This document shows, one piece after another, positions 44,191 through 56,913 of a stretch of DNA of 64,000 nucleotides. The notes beneath the pieces are model-generated. The model was not told the origin of the DNA. It searched no databases and worked only from the letters and a program-made list of their open reading frames with translations. Both the position numbers and the translations under genes were made by a program. Source of the DNA: Sternotherus odoratus (taxonomy: Eukaryota; Chordata; Testudines; Kinosternidae); assembly GCA_032164245.1 (NCBI GenBank), contig JAVMKO010000020.1, positions 12,242,706 to 12,306,705 of the forward strand. Reading direction: 5' to 3'. Each line of letters starts with the position of its first letter. Positions within the stretch are counted from its first letter, which is position 1.

Positions 44191-45260
44191 CCATTTGTGT
44201 TTTGAATGAGTGTTTGCGAGCACTGTTTTTCAGTAAAGGCTTTGCTCATGTGGTCTTTTCACAGTAGGTAAATCCCTCTGGGAAAGCAGAAAGCAATAAG
44301 TTTACTATGTTTTTTAACTTCTTTAGAGAAAAGCATATGGAATAACAATTTCCTGCTCTGAATTAATGCCTGAGCTCTGAACCAAAGCTCTGAGGAAAAG
44401 AAGATACCCCTGTGCTCTCCACTGTCTAATTATTTTTTGTCTTGTCTTGAGTAAGTTGCTACTCTGCTGTCTATTAGACACAGTGGTTGGACACCCTGCA
44501 GCCTTAAATGATTTGCAGTGAACGTCCAAACGAATTGTATCCAATGCAACGGGTTCCATAAAAACTAGCCTGCTTTTATGGGACATTCCTTGGCTCAAAA
44601 TAAGTGTTTTAACTCTTAAAATGGAACTTCATGCATTTTAAAATTTTCTTCTATACCCGGCAATCTCAGATCTGACCTGCCACCATATCACTCCTTTTTT
44701 TCTAGGCCTTTTGGGACCTTAAACTTCTGCAGGATTCCTTCATACTTAATACTGAGGAGGAATGTTAAAATCGTTTAAAACAATCCAGTGCATTAACTGG
44801 GACTGGTTGTGTGCATAGAAATCCCATTGCACATGAATAGAAGAAAGAGACCTCTCTTTGTGGTTATGAATCCATTGTAAGACATGGGGAGAGAGGTCAC
44901 CTGCCAGTTACCAGCTGATGGGTTACCTAGTCAGTCCATTTAGGAAAAGAGTATTAAATATCACGTGACATCTCACTATGTGATGCATAATTGGAGCAAT
45001 GCTGCTTAAAATAAGAACCATTCTGAACCTTTGCTCCAACCTCAAAGTGAACACCTGACACTTTGGAACCAATGAGCCATTCAAGTGTGAATTGTTTGCA
45101 GCACGACCATTTTCCATTTAACTCCCTGGCAGGTTACATGATTTCACATAAGGTTGTTTGCAGCTTTTCTTTATTGAGGCTGTGTCTGGCAAGAAGCATG
45201 CTGGTCTTCCAAAATGACATAATTCCCATCTGAATAGACATTGGTCTAGTTACAGATCTT
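44191..45260. other. Stretch with nothing assigned
   Basis: No repeat family or coding region recognised. Confidence 0.4.
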
Positions 45261-45264
45261 TCAA

Positions 45265-45400
45265 AGGACTTGCAAGAGCCAGGACTCTGGTTTTTCTGTT
45301 CCCAGCTTGTCACTGTCTTGCTGTATGACCTTGGGAGGGTCACTTCACTCACCTCTTTGCACCTCTGGCTAAAGGCCAGATGCCCCCTTGGAAAGAAGTG
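45265..45400 (+). mobile_element. SINE body fragment
   Basis: 'aagagccaggactctgg', 'gctgtatgaccttgggagg' and 'gtcacttcactcacctc' match the sense-strand SINE body. Head and tail are decayed. Confidence 0.6.
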
Positions 45401-47282
45401 ACACCAATTTGCAGCAACTGAGGATCTGGTCCTTTAATGCTTGCAAAGCGTTTTTCGATCTCTTCAGCTGAAAGTGTATAGAAGGCCAGAGTGTTATTAA
45501 ATGTTCAAGGTGGACAATGCACCTGTGGTTTGCCATTGGCTCCTGCAATTTGGGGCTCTTGTTTTGTGTGTGTGTGTGTGAGAGAGAGAAGGCCTGTAAG
45601 TAAAATACAGAATGATAACTTATGATTAGTAAGAGTGCCACCTGCCCAGTGTTGTCCTTCCCAGAAAAGGTTGTTTCCATGAGTAAATATACTTCCTCAG
45701 CAGAATGAAATATACGTACAGATTTTGTAAATGTTCATTCTTGGAAAAAATACAAAAGGTCAGGCGTGAACAAGGGGGGATGGCTGCATGTTTCTTATTG
45801 ATATTATTTATACAGCTAACTCAGATTGAAGCGTAATGGGAGCTGATCTGAGTTATTGAACCACTACTCCAGCGCTCTGCATGCTCACAGCTGCTGTCTC
45901 CCTGCATAAGGCTATTATAGGAAAAAGAGTAGAAATTCCAAAGGTTGCTGGGAATGATAATTTAGAGACAGTGGAAGAAAATGAGTGAGCATTAGGAGGT
46001 CCTCTGAATCATTAATCAAGGTCACTTTCTTGTTCCCCTAACACAGTCTGGTTCCCAATAATAAGCTGGATGCAGTGGGAAAGCTTTGCTCCAGGGACAA
46101 TCAAGTGAAAGCAGCTTCCACTGCAGCGACTATTGAAACTCAGCTGGAAATGAGGCAAAATCACAAATTAGATCAGCGAAGACAAAAGGAATAGCGGGAA
46201 AAAATGGGCTGGGTATAAGCTAGACATGAGTATGAGAAGAGGGGCCTGTGCCAGAGATTACCTGCCAACCTTGTTTGGAAGAATTTTTATACAGGGAGCA
46301 TGTTTTTGTTTGTTTATTTGTTTGTTTTACCCTTCTGTTGGCTTTTAGCTTATGTGCAGGCTCTGGGGATGGAGGAAGGGTTTGTCCTTCCAAGGTGACA
46401 CTGGTTGGCATGAGTTGTGTCCTCATGTAAAGTGAGTGTAAAAAATCTCCAGAGCCTGAGGGCGTGGTTCTCTCCCACCTCACACTATGCACCCATGCAA
46501 AGGGACTGTACAAATGCTACCATTCTGACTTGGCAGCATTTTGCATTCACTTTGCACAGGAGTCAATGATCGTAGTACAAGGGGCACAGCAGTTGGGAAT
46601 CAGGCTCCCTGTCCCCTTCTCTTCTATATCAGACACCGGTTAAACACAGCACCCTCCTCCATCTCTAGAATCCATATCTAAAGAGTCCTCCTCATGAAGG
46701 ATTAGAGACCAAGAACCCCCTATGTCTGGACTGGAAGAAGTTTCCAGTCTGCCCTCACATCTCTGCAGGAGGATGGACTACATGCTAACCATTGACAGCT
46801 GGTCTTCAGCAGAGCATTTTGGGATGTGGTAGGACATGGAAAGGTTGGGTTTGACCCACCAATCAACTGAGCAGAATCTCAGTCCTGGCAACTGAGCCAA
46901 CCATTCAAAGCGGTGCAGTGGACAACAGCAAGTCTTGCTGGTGCTATCAAACCTATGCAATACACAATATATTCTTGAACACCAACTACTGGCACCTATC
47001 GTGAACTATTTATCTATATACAAATATAGAGCACCCCTGTAACATCAGAAAATAGTTGCACAGACAAATTCATGTCTTGGGATGCGTCTGTGGCTAAGCT
47101 ACAAAAAAACTATGGTAAAATAACTATTAGGGTCTTCCCATGTCTTTTGTTTCAGTGAGTGTAATTGATTCTGTAGGGTTTTGCAAAAGCAATAAGGGCT
47201 ACTGTGCAAATCCTAAGGATACATACATATCCCTGACAGTATGGCATGGCCTCAGGAAAAGCCAGTTCATCTTTGCATTGTG
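45401..47282. other. Stretch with nothing assigned
   Basis: No gene recognised. Includes a (GT)n(GA)n tract at about 45564-45588 and a (TTTG)n tract near 46304-46326. Confidence 0.4.
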
Positions 47283-47314
47283 TACACAGACAGGGCCGGC
47301 GACAGGAATTTTGC

Positions 47315-47900
47315 CAGTCTCCCGCCACCCGCGGAGCCCCCCCCCCGCCAATCTCCCGCTGCCCGCGGGCCCCCCCCCCCCAGTCTCCCGCCGCCCACGT
47401 CCCCCCCCCCCCCCGCCAGTCTCCCGCCGCCCGCGCTCCCCCTCCGGTCTCCTGCCTCCTGCGGCCCCCCCACGATCTTCCGCGGCCCCCCCCGGCCGAT
47501 CTCCCGCCGCCCGCACCCCCCCCCCCCGCCGGTCTCCCGCTGCCCGCGCTCCCCCCCCGGTCTCCTGCCTCCCGCGGGCCCCCCCCGGCCGATCTCCCGC
47601 ACCCCCCCACCAGTCTGCTGCCTCCCGCGGGCCCCTCCCCCCGCCGACCTCCCGCCGCCCCCCCCGGCTGCTCTCCTGCCTCCCGCGGGCCCCCCCGCTG
47701 ATATCCCGCCGCCCGAGCTCCCCCCCCGCCGCTCTCCTGCCTCCCACGGGCCCCACTGCTGATCTCCCGCCGCCCGAGGCCCCCCCACCCCCGCCAGTCT
47801 CCTGCCTCCCAGGCCCCCCCCCGCCGATCTCCCGCGGCCCCCCCCGGCCGCTCTCCTGCCTCCCGCGGCCCCCCCCCCCTGCCGGTCTCCTACCTGCCGC
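47315..47900. repeat. GC-rich minisatellite, about 20 units
   Basis: Repeats of 'tctcccgccgcccgcggg' or 'tctcctgcctcccgcggg' followed by a C-run and 'gccg', with a mean spacing near 29 bp and strong length variation in the C-runs. The minus strand is G-rich and could form G-quadruplexes. Proline- and glycine-rich frames on several phases (up to 381 codons) result from the repeat. Confidence 0.9.
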
Positions 47901-48040
47901 AGGCCCCAACCCTCGCATGTGCTGCGGCCGCGTGGCCCGGCCAGAACCAAAGGGGGACGGGGGAGGCTGCTGGGTGCCGGGGGAGGGGGCTGGTGAGCGC
48001 TGCAGCAGCTGCCTGAGCCGTGCCTCGCTCACAGCCCCGG

Positions 48041-48124
48041 CAACAACGGGTACAGCTGCGTACCCGCCCCGGACTTCAGGGGGCCCCCCTGAAGTCCGGG
48101 GCCCGGTACAGCTGTACCCGTTGT
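48041..48124. repeat. 84-bp GC-rich palindrome
   Basis: 'acaacgggtacagctg' at the left pairs with 'cagctgtacccgttgt' at the right. The core 'ccccggacttcaggggg' pairs with 'cccctgaagtccgggg'. The arms are nearly perfect with a small bulge near 'gcgtacccg'. It lies near the right end of the hAT element. Confidence 0.88.
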
Positions 48125-48702
48125 ACCCCCCTGTTGCCGGCCCTGTACACAGGGGCCTCACTTCTCTGAATAAGAGGAAACCATCAGTTCAGCTCAGCAT
48201 CTCCATTTTCATAGCTCCATTGAAGCCAATAGGTTTATGCAGATTTATACCAGTTAAGGATCTGGCCCATGGCCTCTCTTTATAGGTGACACTCATTAAT
48301 GTACGTCTAAACCCCTGTATTTATTTCTGAGCACTTCGTTAGCAGGTAATGGGAAAAATTAGGGGAAATTTGGAAAGCAACAAAAGTAACTGTGGGAGAA
48401 TTTAAGAGGAAAATATAAAAAAGCTTCTATAAATATGTTCATCTTGACTAAACAATAACTGGGAGGAGGCTATTAGAATCATTTCCTATGTATGTGAAGA
48501 GGGTAAATGTAATAAACCCTTGCAAAGTTTTATTTTCTTTTTCTCATATTTTTTTCTTGTTCTGAAATGAAATTTCATTGAAATTGAAACATTCTGCTGG
48601 GAGGCTTCAATTACAACAAAGAGAAAATTCTGATAGAAATGTGTCCTCTCAGAACTTCTGACCTGCTTGAATTATTTGCACTACAGTAATCCCAAAATGG
48701 TT

Positions 48703-48828
48703 TAGGCAAGGATCAGATGTCCCGATTTTATAGGGACAGTCCCGATTTTGGGGTCTTTTCCTTGTATAAGTTCCTATTACCTCCCACCCTCTGTCTTGAT
48801 TTTTCACACTTGCTGTCTGGTCACTCTA
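48703..48828. mobile_element. MITE of the 'TAGGGTGACCAGA' family, copy C
   Basis: 'taggcaaggatcagatgtcc', 'gattttatagggacagtc', 'gattttggggtcttttc' and 'gctgtctggtcactcta' follow copy A and the reverse of copy B. No target duplication is visible. Confidence 0.78.
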
Positions 48829-48834
48829 GTGCCA

Positions 48835-50589
48835 GCCACTGTGCAGACAAGAAGTAAAAAGACAGTCCCTCACCATAAAGAGATAGCAACCTGGGCAGGA
48901 AAAACAAAGAAACAGATGGAGAAGAGGTGAAGGAAGTAACAGTGAAGCTAGCAGTTTTCGTGGTAAGCAATAGTCACAGTTTGTCACCATTGTCAACTGG
49001 CGTGGTTTTGTAGGCATCTGTGTTTAGTAGACCATTTCCATCTTTAACTTCTGTGGTTCACCAGTGTTGTCTGCCTGGGAGCTGTGATGTAACTCGTTTA
49101 CATACAATCTGGGGCAGGTTTTGAGATTGACTGAATGTGGCTTTTCAGTCCCTATAAGGAAAAAGCAAGGCAGGTTTGGCTGCACCAGCATCATCAGTTT
49201 CTCCTCACTGAAATGCAAATGCCTAAATAAAAGAGATGAGTGTGATTTATATGCAGATGACTGGGAGGGATTAGCACTCCTCTTGACCTCCTGCACAGTC
49301 ATCTGTAGTCTCCCTTGACTTGGGAACAGGGCATTTAAAATATTAATGTCTTGAATAATGAATCACAGCACATGGCAAATGAAGTCTGGGTATAACTATT
49401 CTTAATTAGTCCGTTTTAGGCACATTTTAATGATTGTTTGGCCATTAGCTCCAGTAAACATAAAAATGCGAGGGGAGGGGGGAAGATGTATGATTTCTTT
49501 CTTCCTTACCTTTGTTTTAAATGAAACCTTTGCAAAGATGTATATCATTTTAATTTTTTTCCAGAGGCTTTTATGTAAATTAATTGCATTGGAGAATTGG
49601 CGAGAACATTTATTCAATTTACAACAGCCGTGATTATAAGCTTTACATTAATATAACAACAATTTAACAGTTGCTGATAGATGGGACACAACCATGTAAT
49701 TATCAAAAGTGAGCTACTCTCTTGATCTCTAATTAGGTCTATAAGCAAATATAGTTTTGCCGGAACTAATTGCCATATTACAGCTGGCAGTGAGGTGAGT
49801 ACTGAACTCAGGTTCAGGTAGCAAGCACAGGGTTTTTGCACATCCAAAGATTTTTCCATTTTTTGATTTAATCAGATATATAATCCAATTATACATGTTG
49901 GGCCGAAGGCACAGGCATTTGTGTACATAGGAACGGCCTTCCCTCTTTGCTGCAGTCCAGCAATACTTCCTTATTAACAGACTGTAAAGATGAAATTATG
50001 CCCTCACTTACACTGGTGCAAACTTCCATTGGTATCTGTTTGGGAGCAGACTTAAGTCTAAAGTGGTAGAAGCAAAAACTATTAGAGCAATATCTGCGAT
50101 AGGCAAATCTGTGAATCTAAATTCCAGGGTTGAGCGATTACTTACCGTGGTGATGGGCACTCTACAGGAGAGCAGTCAGACTAGGCAACTGATTCTCTAC
50201 AGCCTTGCATATTGCACTCACTAGTGCAAAATGGGTGCAGAGCGCTTCCATTAGTGTGAGCAGAGAATTCAGAGATGCTAGTATTTTACACCTAGTTGTC
50301 ACAGGTGAAAATGACTGCAACTTCAGGGGAGAATTGGTCCCAGTGTTTTCAGTCACAGGAGATAGTTCTTTATTTTTGTTGTTGTTGGCCTTTATGATTA
50401 ATAGCGAGCTTTTCTGTTGGTGCTGAATTTGCATGGCCACCCATGCCTCCAGTATTTTTAGGCTAGACTATTGTATTACCATCTACCAGGGGCATCCCTT
50501 CTAAACCGTCACAAAGCTTCTAGCGTGGGATATAGCATCCTGCTTGCTTAGCAGTGTGACAGCCATTTTGATCAGATTGCACCTAAATT
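48835..50589. other. Repeat-poor stretch with nothing assigned
   Basis: No gene or repeat recognised. 49320-49860 is AT-rich with many TAAT/ATTA motifs and could hold conserved regulatory DNA, which one sequence cannot show. Confidence 0.4.
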
Positions 50590-50597
50590 CTCTATGG

Positions 50598-50748
50598 CAG
50601 TGGTGTCCAATAGAAATTAGATGCTAGCCACACTTGTGGTTTTGAATTTTTCTTATTAGCCACATTATAAAAAAGCCACATGCATTAGCCACAACTCAAT
50701 AGCCTATTAGCCACATGTGGCTAGTGGGGAATGTATTGGACACCGGTG
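50598..50748. mobile_element. Small hAT-type MITE
   Basis: The ends 'cagtggtgtccaata' and 'tattggacaccggtg' form a 15-bp inverted repeat with two mismatches. The flanks 'ctctatgg' (50590-50597) and 'ctgtaggg' (50749-50756) match at 6 of 8. The interior repeats 'attagccacat' three times. The length is 151 bp with no coding. Confidence 0.8.
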
Positions 50749-50884
50749 CTGTAGGGTATACTGACTTCCTACTGGCTCCGGAGTGCAACTTATAAAGTGT
50801 GGTATTAATTTGCAAAGTCCTCCGTGGGCTGATTTCTGACTACTTTCACAACCTCACCACTTCTCAATAGTTCGATATAGAAAA

Positions 50885-51150
50885 GCATGATTTGGATTTC
50901 TGTTCTGAGATTTGGGTTCAGTCCCTGGCTGTGCTACCGCCTCCCTGCTTGATTTTAGGTATATCACTTAATTTCTCTGTGCCTCAGATTTCCATCTTTA
51001 AAATAAGGATGATATTTCCTTTCTCCCACCCTTTGTCTTGTCTATTTGGTGCAGGGAACTGTCTTTCATTATATGTATGTACAGCACTTAGCACAGTGGG
51101 GCCCTGATTGCAGAAGCAGGATGTATGCAGTACTGTAATACTGCAAACTT
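50885..51150 (+). mobile_element. tRNA-derived SINE, sense, near full length
   Basis: Box-B-like 'tttgggttcagtccctgg', body 'ctctgtgcctcagatttcc', 'atctttaaaataaggatg', then tail 'gtacagcacttagcacagtg' and 'gggccctgattgcag' in order. This copy shows that head, body and tail belong to one SINE. Confidence 0.8.
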
Positions 51151-54100
51151 CTATTCCCATCCCCACAATGGTAATGGGAATGGCAAATTGTCATTAGAAA
51201 AGCTGTTCCTAATAATACCAGAAAAAACAAGCAGTGTTGGAAATTTCTAGACCAAAGACTCTTACTAATCCTTACATATGGTTCACATCATGGGTTCTAT
51301 TCCAGCTTTAACTACCCCAATAAGTGTTTTCAGTGCAGGAAATCATGTTCAGTTTCTAGGGGGAGATATACCACATGTGCTGGAGAAAGCTAATGTTGTC
51401 TGTTCTGTACAATCCATTGTAAATAGCATTGCTTCAGCTTGTATTGCTTCCATTCTCCTCCAAAAAAAATTCCCTTCATTAGAGTAAGTCAATTACCAAG
51501 TGCCAGTACTTAGTTCCTGCTCAGTTTGAGCAACCTTCCAAGTACTAATAGCTTAAGAACAACTATCATGATCTATCAAGGTCTTAGCTGGGCATCACTA
51601 ATGCATTTAGTGGGGAAATTATTGAATTTATTAAGCATTTGGCCCAATGCAACCTCTAACAAATGCATTTGGAAAATATGACAGTCCTGGTGAGTGAGTT
51701 TACAGACTCATTACTTGGGCTGCTAGAGCCCTTGTATGAAACCATGATTCTTTTCAAGGCCATTAGCTTCTTTTCAAAACAAGGGTTGTCGTTTCATTAA
51801 ACAGCTCTGTACATATTGCAGGGTCCAGCATACGAGCCGGTCATCTTCTCTCTCCGTCATAATTCGGCTTGTAACACAACCTGAGTTTCCTCCAGGGGCC
51901 TCCGAATACCTTCTGAGGATTGGGGTGGTGCTGAAGGAAAGTGCCTTGAAACTATGTGCTAGGGGCAAAATACTTAATCTTGTCAGTGAAGGTTGGACTG
52001 GCCTCAGCAGCACAATTGCTTTTTATTCCCTTTTCAGGAAGAAATTACAAAGGGGAGATTGTGTCTGTTCTGCAGGGAATCATGGGTGGTCAGAGAGAGG
52101 TGGCATGAGTTGCTTCTGGAGGAGTAGTGAAGGGGTTCTCTTGGTTGTGCTGGTCTACACACCAATGAGAGTAAGAGGATACCATACAGCAGCCAACCCC
52201 CTGGGTAGAGCTAGGTAGTTGCTGCTCATTCCCAGTGCAGTGTCACTGGCAAAGTCTTGTGCAGTGATCTGTCTAGGAGTGGAAATAGCAACCCCGTCCC
52301 CTTCCAGCCCATCACAAAAGATGCAGAATAGATGTGGGCAAGTGGATCCATGTCACCTGGCAGCTCAAACACCGTCTCAGAGCAGCTGTCCTCCATGGAG
52401 ACAAACCTCTCAGTTGGCCTTTTCAATAACATTCACTTCTACAAGTGTCTCCAACAATGGTGATAACATCAGGCTGGGAAGTGCTGACAGATATGGAACG
52501 CGTTCCCTTTTATCACTTCCTGAAGGAGCCTGAGTCATGAGATTCAAGTGACACTTATGGTGTTAGGTCCTCAAAGAAAAGAGAGGAGAAAGCCTTTCTT
52601 CAGCCTCATGCAACTCTGTGCACCCAGGGGAGTGAGAGAACTCATGTAATTGGGGTAAAAGAGGAGAATCGCATGCAAGCACGTAAATCCCTGGAGTCCA
52701 TTTGTGAAGTCGTCTAGAGGCATTGCTGTGAGGTGGGTGTTTGTTGTTATTCACTAAAGCTCCTATAGGAATCATGCTGATTTTGGGCTAGACTTTCCTT
52801 TTAGGCAAAGCCCTGCAGAACAGATGGTATGTGAGCTGCACCTCTCCAGGTTGCTTTGAGAGTCACTGTACCTCTAATAACTGTCTGAGTCAGTTTGCCC
52901 TCTGTTTCCTTCTTACTCTTAGGGATAGGAGTGCTGCAAATTATAGCTGTTTAAAACTAACAATAAATATTAATCCCCCCTCCCCCGCATTATTACCCCT
53001 ACCCCATGCTGGCCAGAGAGTAAAAGGGTGTGGACATTAGGTTTCACCCATTCCCCATCCACTTGTAGTACAGAGAGATAAGCGGGTAAGTACCCCTGTT
53101 TATGTCTATACTCCTAGACTCAACATCCAGGTAGCTCATGTTAGGACACAAGGTTCTTACTCCCTTGTGTAAGGGAGGAAATCACAATCTAGCTTGCCAT
53201 GGGGCAAATCACAACCTAGATCTCAGTAAAGGTCTGATTCTTCCATGCTTGCTCAGACTGAGTAGCACTTATTCCTACCAATAGTCCTACCCACCAACTC
53301 ACACAAGCACACCCGCTTCAAGCACCTCCCTTAGAGACTGTGTGTTTTGCCTCCCAAGCCGGTGTTTGCCCATCAAGAGGGAACTTGCTGAAATGGAATC
53401 ATCAGAGAAGGAAAAATGCCCTTTTGCTTCTCTGCTGTGTCGTGGACTGTCCGAGCTAGGAGAAACGTAGCTCATTCCTGTCAGCACAAGGAATAACAAA
53501 CACAGGACATTGTAGCTTTGTTTGCTCAATGCAGGTCATGCAGCAGAAAGCATGTAATCAATGGTGCGTGGCCTGAATTCAGAACCATGTGGATGACAAA
53601 GCTTCAGACATAAAAATAATGGATAGCTTACAGCCCTGACACTCTGATTTTACTTACACTGGCTTTGCCCCAAAGTAACCCCACTGTCTTCACTGCTGTT
53701 ACTCCTGATCTGCACCAGATGGGATTCAGATCCTAGATCTCTTTGCAATGCAAAATTCAAGGCAGTCTTTAGCAGAGCTGATCAGGAAAAAGTGCCGAGT
53801 TTTGGTCTTTGCAGGATTAAACCCTTCTCTCCCCCCCCCATCTCTTTAAATGATGAAACACACTGATTTGTTATTGTAGGGTTGATAGAATAAATTCCCC
53901 CCAGCCATTGAAACAAACACATGGCAAAACTCAGACTGACTTCCTAGGTACAGGTTCAGGCCTTTGATAAGGAAACAGATTTCATTTCCAAGCTGTTGTT
54001 TGATTGCTTTTTTCCCCCCTACATGGTTTATAAAACAGTTTAAGAATTATGACAAATGCCCCTCTGCATCTTTGTGTCTTTCTCCTGCATTTCAGAGGCT

Positions 54101-55280
54101 GGCAAGACACCCCTGGTTGTTGTCAGACTGCTGCTGCTTCCCATATCCTCTTCTTCCCCTTCCCATTCCTTGTGTATTTGTATTTTTAAAGGCTGGGCTT
54201 GTAAGACAAAGCTGTGGATCAGAAGGTTCTTCTGAACCTTCTGCAATTTTTGAAATATTGGGCTTTGTTGGTATCCTTTTTCCTCCGCACACTCTGTGCT
54301 TACAGTACGAGAGCCTTCAGAATGTCTGATGTTGCACCACGGGGAGAGACTTACTGTTTTTCTCACAAACACAGCCTGGACCCCTTCACTAATGTTAGCA
54401 TGAGGGGGAAACTGTGCTGGCCATCGGGGATAGCATTTAAAGAGAGAAACCTGAATGTAGGGCTTGACTCTGCGAGGTGCGGAGCGCTGCTGCGAAGTGC
54501 ACAGCATCCCTCATTCAGGGCTACACACCATTTTAAAAATCACAACACGTAATGGGGCTTTAAAGGGCTGCCAGGCAGAGACCTTGTTAAGTTAAGGGGC
54601 CTGTTTCATCTTTCACTGGTCAGTTGGTTTTTACTGATGAACATATTCCTGTAAAAGTCAGTGCACATTTTTCAAATTTCAGTGCTTTGTGCACTAAGTC
54701 CCCCCTCCCCAGCTCCTGTATACTGTAATTATTGTTGCTTCTGGTACCAATGGATCTTACACAACTCTTACTGAACTTTTTTTTAAAAAAAAGACCCCAG
54801 GACTAATTTTAATGGGAAATTTAATTATCCACTGGAAGCTCTTCTTTATAAGGGGGAATTCTTCATCCTGCTATGACCCCTGTATACAGCACCTGTGTCA
54901 CACAAGGGCCATAACAAACCCATATGTGGCCAGAGTTGAATTATGCAGTGCCTGTGCTGGCGGGAAGACAGCCATAGGTTGCCCTATACAGGCCCTACGC
55001 CATCCTCAGCATAGTGTGGTGTCTGTAGTGTAGGCGGCTACATGTATCCACAGCTGTTGAGGACTGCAAAGCAGCCCACTGGCAGCCCTGAAGAGCGGGG
55101 GACTGCTTTATTTTCTGTCTGGAGTCACACTGGCCCCTGAAGAAGCCCCAAATTAGATGGGTGCAAAGATAACTTTAAGCCACTTTGGCACCCTCCTGTC
55201 TCCCTGGGTTGTACCTCTTGGAGGCACAACATTGAATCTCAGATGCCTTCTAATGTCGTTTCACAATTATGCCACAATAT
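51151..55280. other. Long repeat-poor stretch with nothing assigned
   Basis: About 4.1 kb with no firmly recognised repeat or gene. A decayed hairpin lies at 53640-53730 ('gattttacttacactggc', 'gttactcctgatctgcacc'). Frames up to 155 codons lack domains and overlap on both strands. Confidence 0.4.
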
Positions 55281-55660
55281 CTTTTTTTCTTACACTAACA
55301 TGTGTTAATATTCCATTTGAGACTTGCAGATGAATACCCATTACCTGGCTTTCCATGTTACGGCTCCTATGTCTCAAACACTTGATTAATAGACTCTGAA
55401 GTAGCTAAACGATTCCCTGCCATTAATCATATTCTTCTACTTCTGTATTACCTGAAATCATTAGAGCTGGAGATGTGCTCAAGTGCAACCAGCTGCATTT
55501 TAATGCTCAGCACACACTTAAAGAAGCCAGGACACTCTGTCTCCAGTAGGCTAAAGAAATTAAGTGGAAATTTGCACTCTTATTTGTACGTGTGCCAGTT
55601 TCCGTATTTGGAGACTTTACGGCATTTCAAAGTGAGCCTCATCTCTTAGTGAAAGAATAA
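55281..55660. other. AT-rich stretch, possible conserved non-coding DNA
   Basis: No repeat is recognised. It is rich in ATTA/TAAT motifs ('tgattaatagactc', 'ccattaatcatattc') and has little low-complexity sequence. This is a guess from texture only. Confidence 0.2.
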
Positions 55661-55664
55661 GGTA

Positions 55665-56170
55665 CATAGGAACTGACTGTTTGAATCAGAGATGGGATCC
55701 CATTTAGCCCAGTATCCTGACTCCAAGCCTGGCCAGTGCCAGCTGCTTTTAGAGGAGAGCTCAGGAAATCCTGCGGTGGGCAGGGATGGAATAACCTGCC
55801 ATCAAGAGTTTCTTCCTACTGCACATTAATTTGAGTGGTTTATGCTGTGAAGAAGGAGGGTTTATAGGTCTTCCCAGCTTCTTGTTTATATAGCTGTGGA
55901 TATTTTTGCCATAACATAAATATTAAATCCCTTTTTTGGAATTTTGCTAATCTTCTGGCTTCAGCATCTTGTGGGAATGAGTTCCACAGACTAATTGCAC
56001 ATTGTGTATTAAAAAGTATTTATTTCCTCCATTTTAAAGTTTTCTGCCTTTCATTTTTATTGTATGTCTGGGTATTTGTGTGTTATGAGACAACATGAAT
56101 AGCCCTCTTGTTCTATTTCTCTGTAACCATTCAGTCATGCCTGGGCATATCCCAGCCCCCAAGTGCCAAG
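55665..56170 (-). mobile_element. CR1-like LINE 3' fragment, antisense
   Basis: 'gtacataggaactgactg', 'gatcccatttagcccagtat', 'cctgactccaagcctgg', 'gggaatgagttccacagac' and 'gcatatcccagcccccaag' form about 500 bp of antisense text of the kind seen at the 3' end of old CR1 subfamilies. Confidence 0.7.
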
Positions 56171-56379
56171 AACAAGTGAAGTGTATTGTGTGAAAGTGAG
56201 CTTTCAGAGGTTTTATTTATTTTGTTTGTATTATGTGGACTAGATCAACCCTTGCATGACCAACTACTATAAGATTCTCTTTCAGTAACAGTTCCAATAC
56301 CTTCCCTTGCAGTTTACAATAATCCGTATTATATAGGAAAATAATAATTAATTTTCCAAAGCCTTGTACATCCTAAGTT

Positions 56380-56419
56380 TTGTGTGTGTGTAATTTATAT
56401 ACACATACACACACACACA
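56380..56419. repeat. (TG)n and (CA)n facing each other
   Basis: 'tgtgtgtgtgtaatttata' is followed by 'tacacatacacacacacaca', making a 40-bp palindrome from two microsatellite halves. Confidence 0.85.
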
Positions 56420-56913
56420 ACTCAGTTATGGAAAATATATTCTTGGAAACTGGTGTACAAAAGCCACCGTTAATTTGTAGAGTTATGAGACACCCAGCAT
56501 AGGAATAGCAAGGGATGCTCCGCAAGTCAGGATTGAACGTGCATTGAAAGAACTCTGGAGAGGGTCCAGGATTAGAATAGAAGAGGATACTGCAGGTCAG
56601 GGGTGAGGTGCATTAGCAGAGCTCATGTGGGACTCCAGGGAGGGATGTAGCGGTCGGGACTGAGTCATATCAGCAGAGCTGTGTAGAAAGCCTAGGACCA
56701 GAGTAGGAGGGAGGCTACAAGTCAGGGTTGAGGTGTTTCAGTAGAGCTCTGTGTGGGGAAGCTTGCCTGATGGCAAATGCCCAGACTCCCACCTGTTTCT
56801 AGCTAATGCTGTTACTCCTCAATTTGTAATGGGATATTCAAAAACACATCCATGTGGTAGAAAGGGTGGGTGAAGTCAACACAGGCAAGTGGGCATTTTA
56901 AACCCTGTGTGAA

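Larger units (their letters stand above)
47291..48145. mobile_element. hAT element carrying a GC-rich minisatellite
   Basis: The termini 'cagggccggcgacagg' and 'cctgttgccggccctg' form a 16-bp inverted repeat with one mismatch. The flanks are 'tacacaga' (47283-47290) and 'tacacagg' (48146-48153), matching at 7 of 8 bases, as for hAT. The 855-bp interior is extremely GC-rich: a minisatellite (47315-47900), a segment with 'gccgcgtggcccgg', and a large palindrome (48041-48124). There is no transposase. CpG density is far above the flanks, so it may behave as a CpG island. Confidence 0.88.

Noticed and set aside
47315..47900. CpG-island promoter of a gene
   Set aside because: The GC richness is fully inside a hAT element with terminal repeats and target duplication, and no exon follows.
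47140..48285. 381-codon proline-rich open frame
   Set aside because: It is a translation of the GC-rich minisatellite inside the hAT element. Long Pro/Arg/Gly frames appear in several phases and on both strands, as expected from repeat composition.
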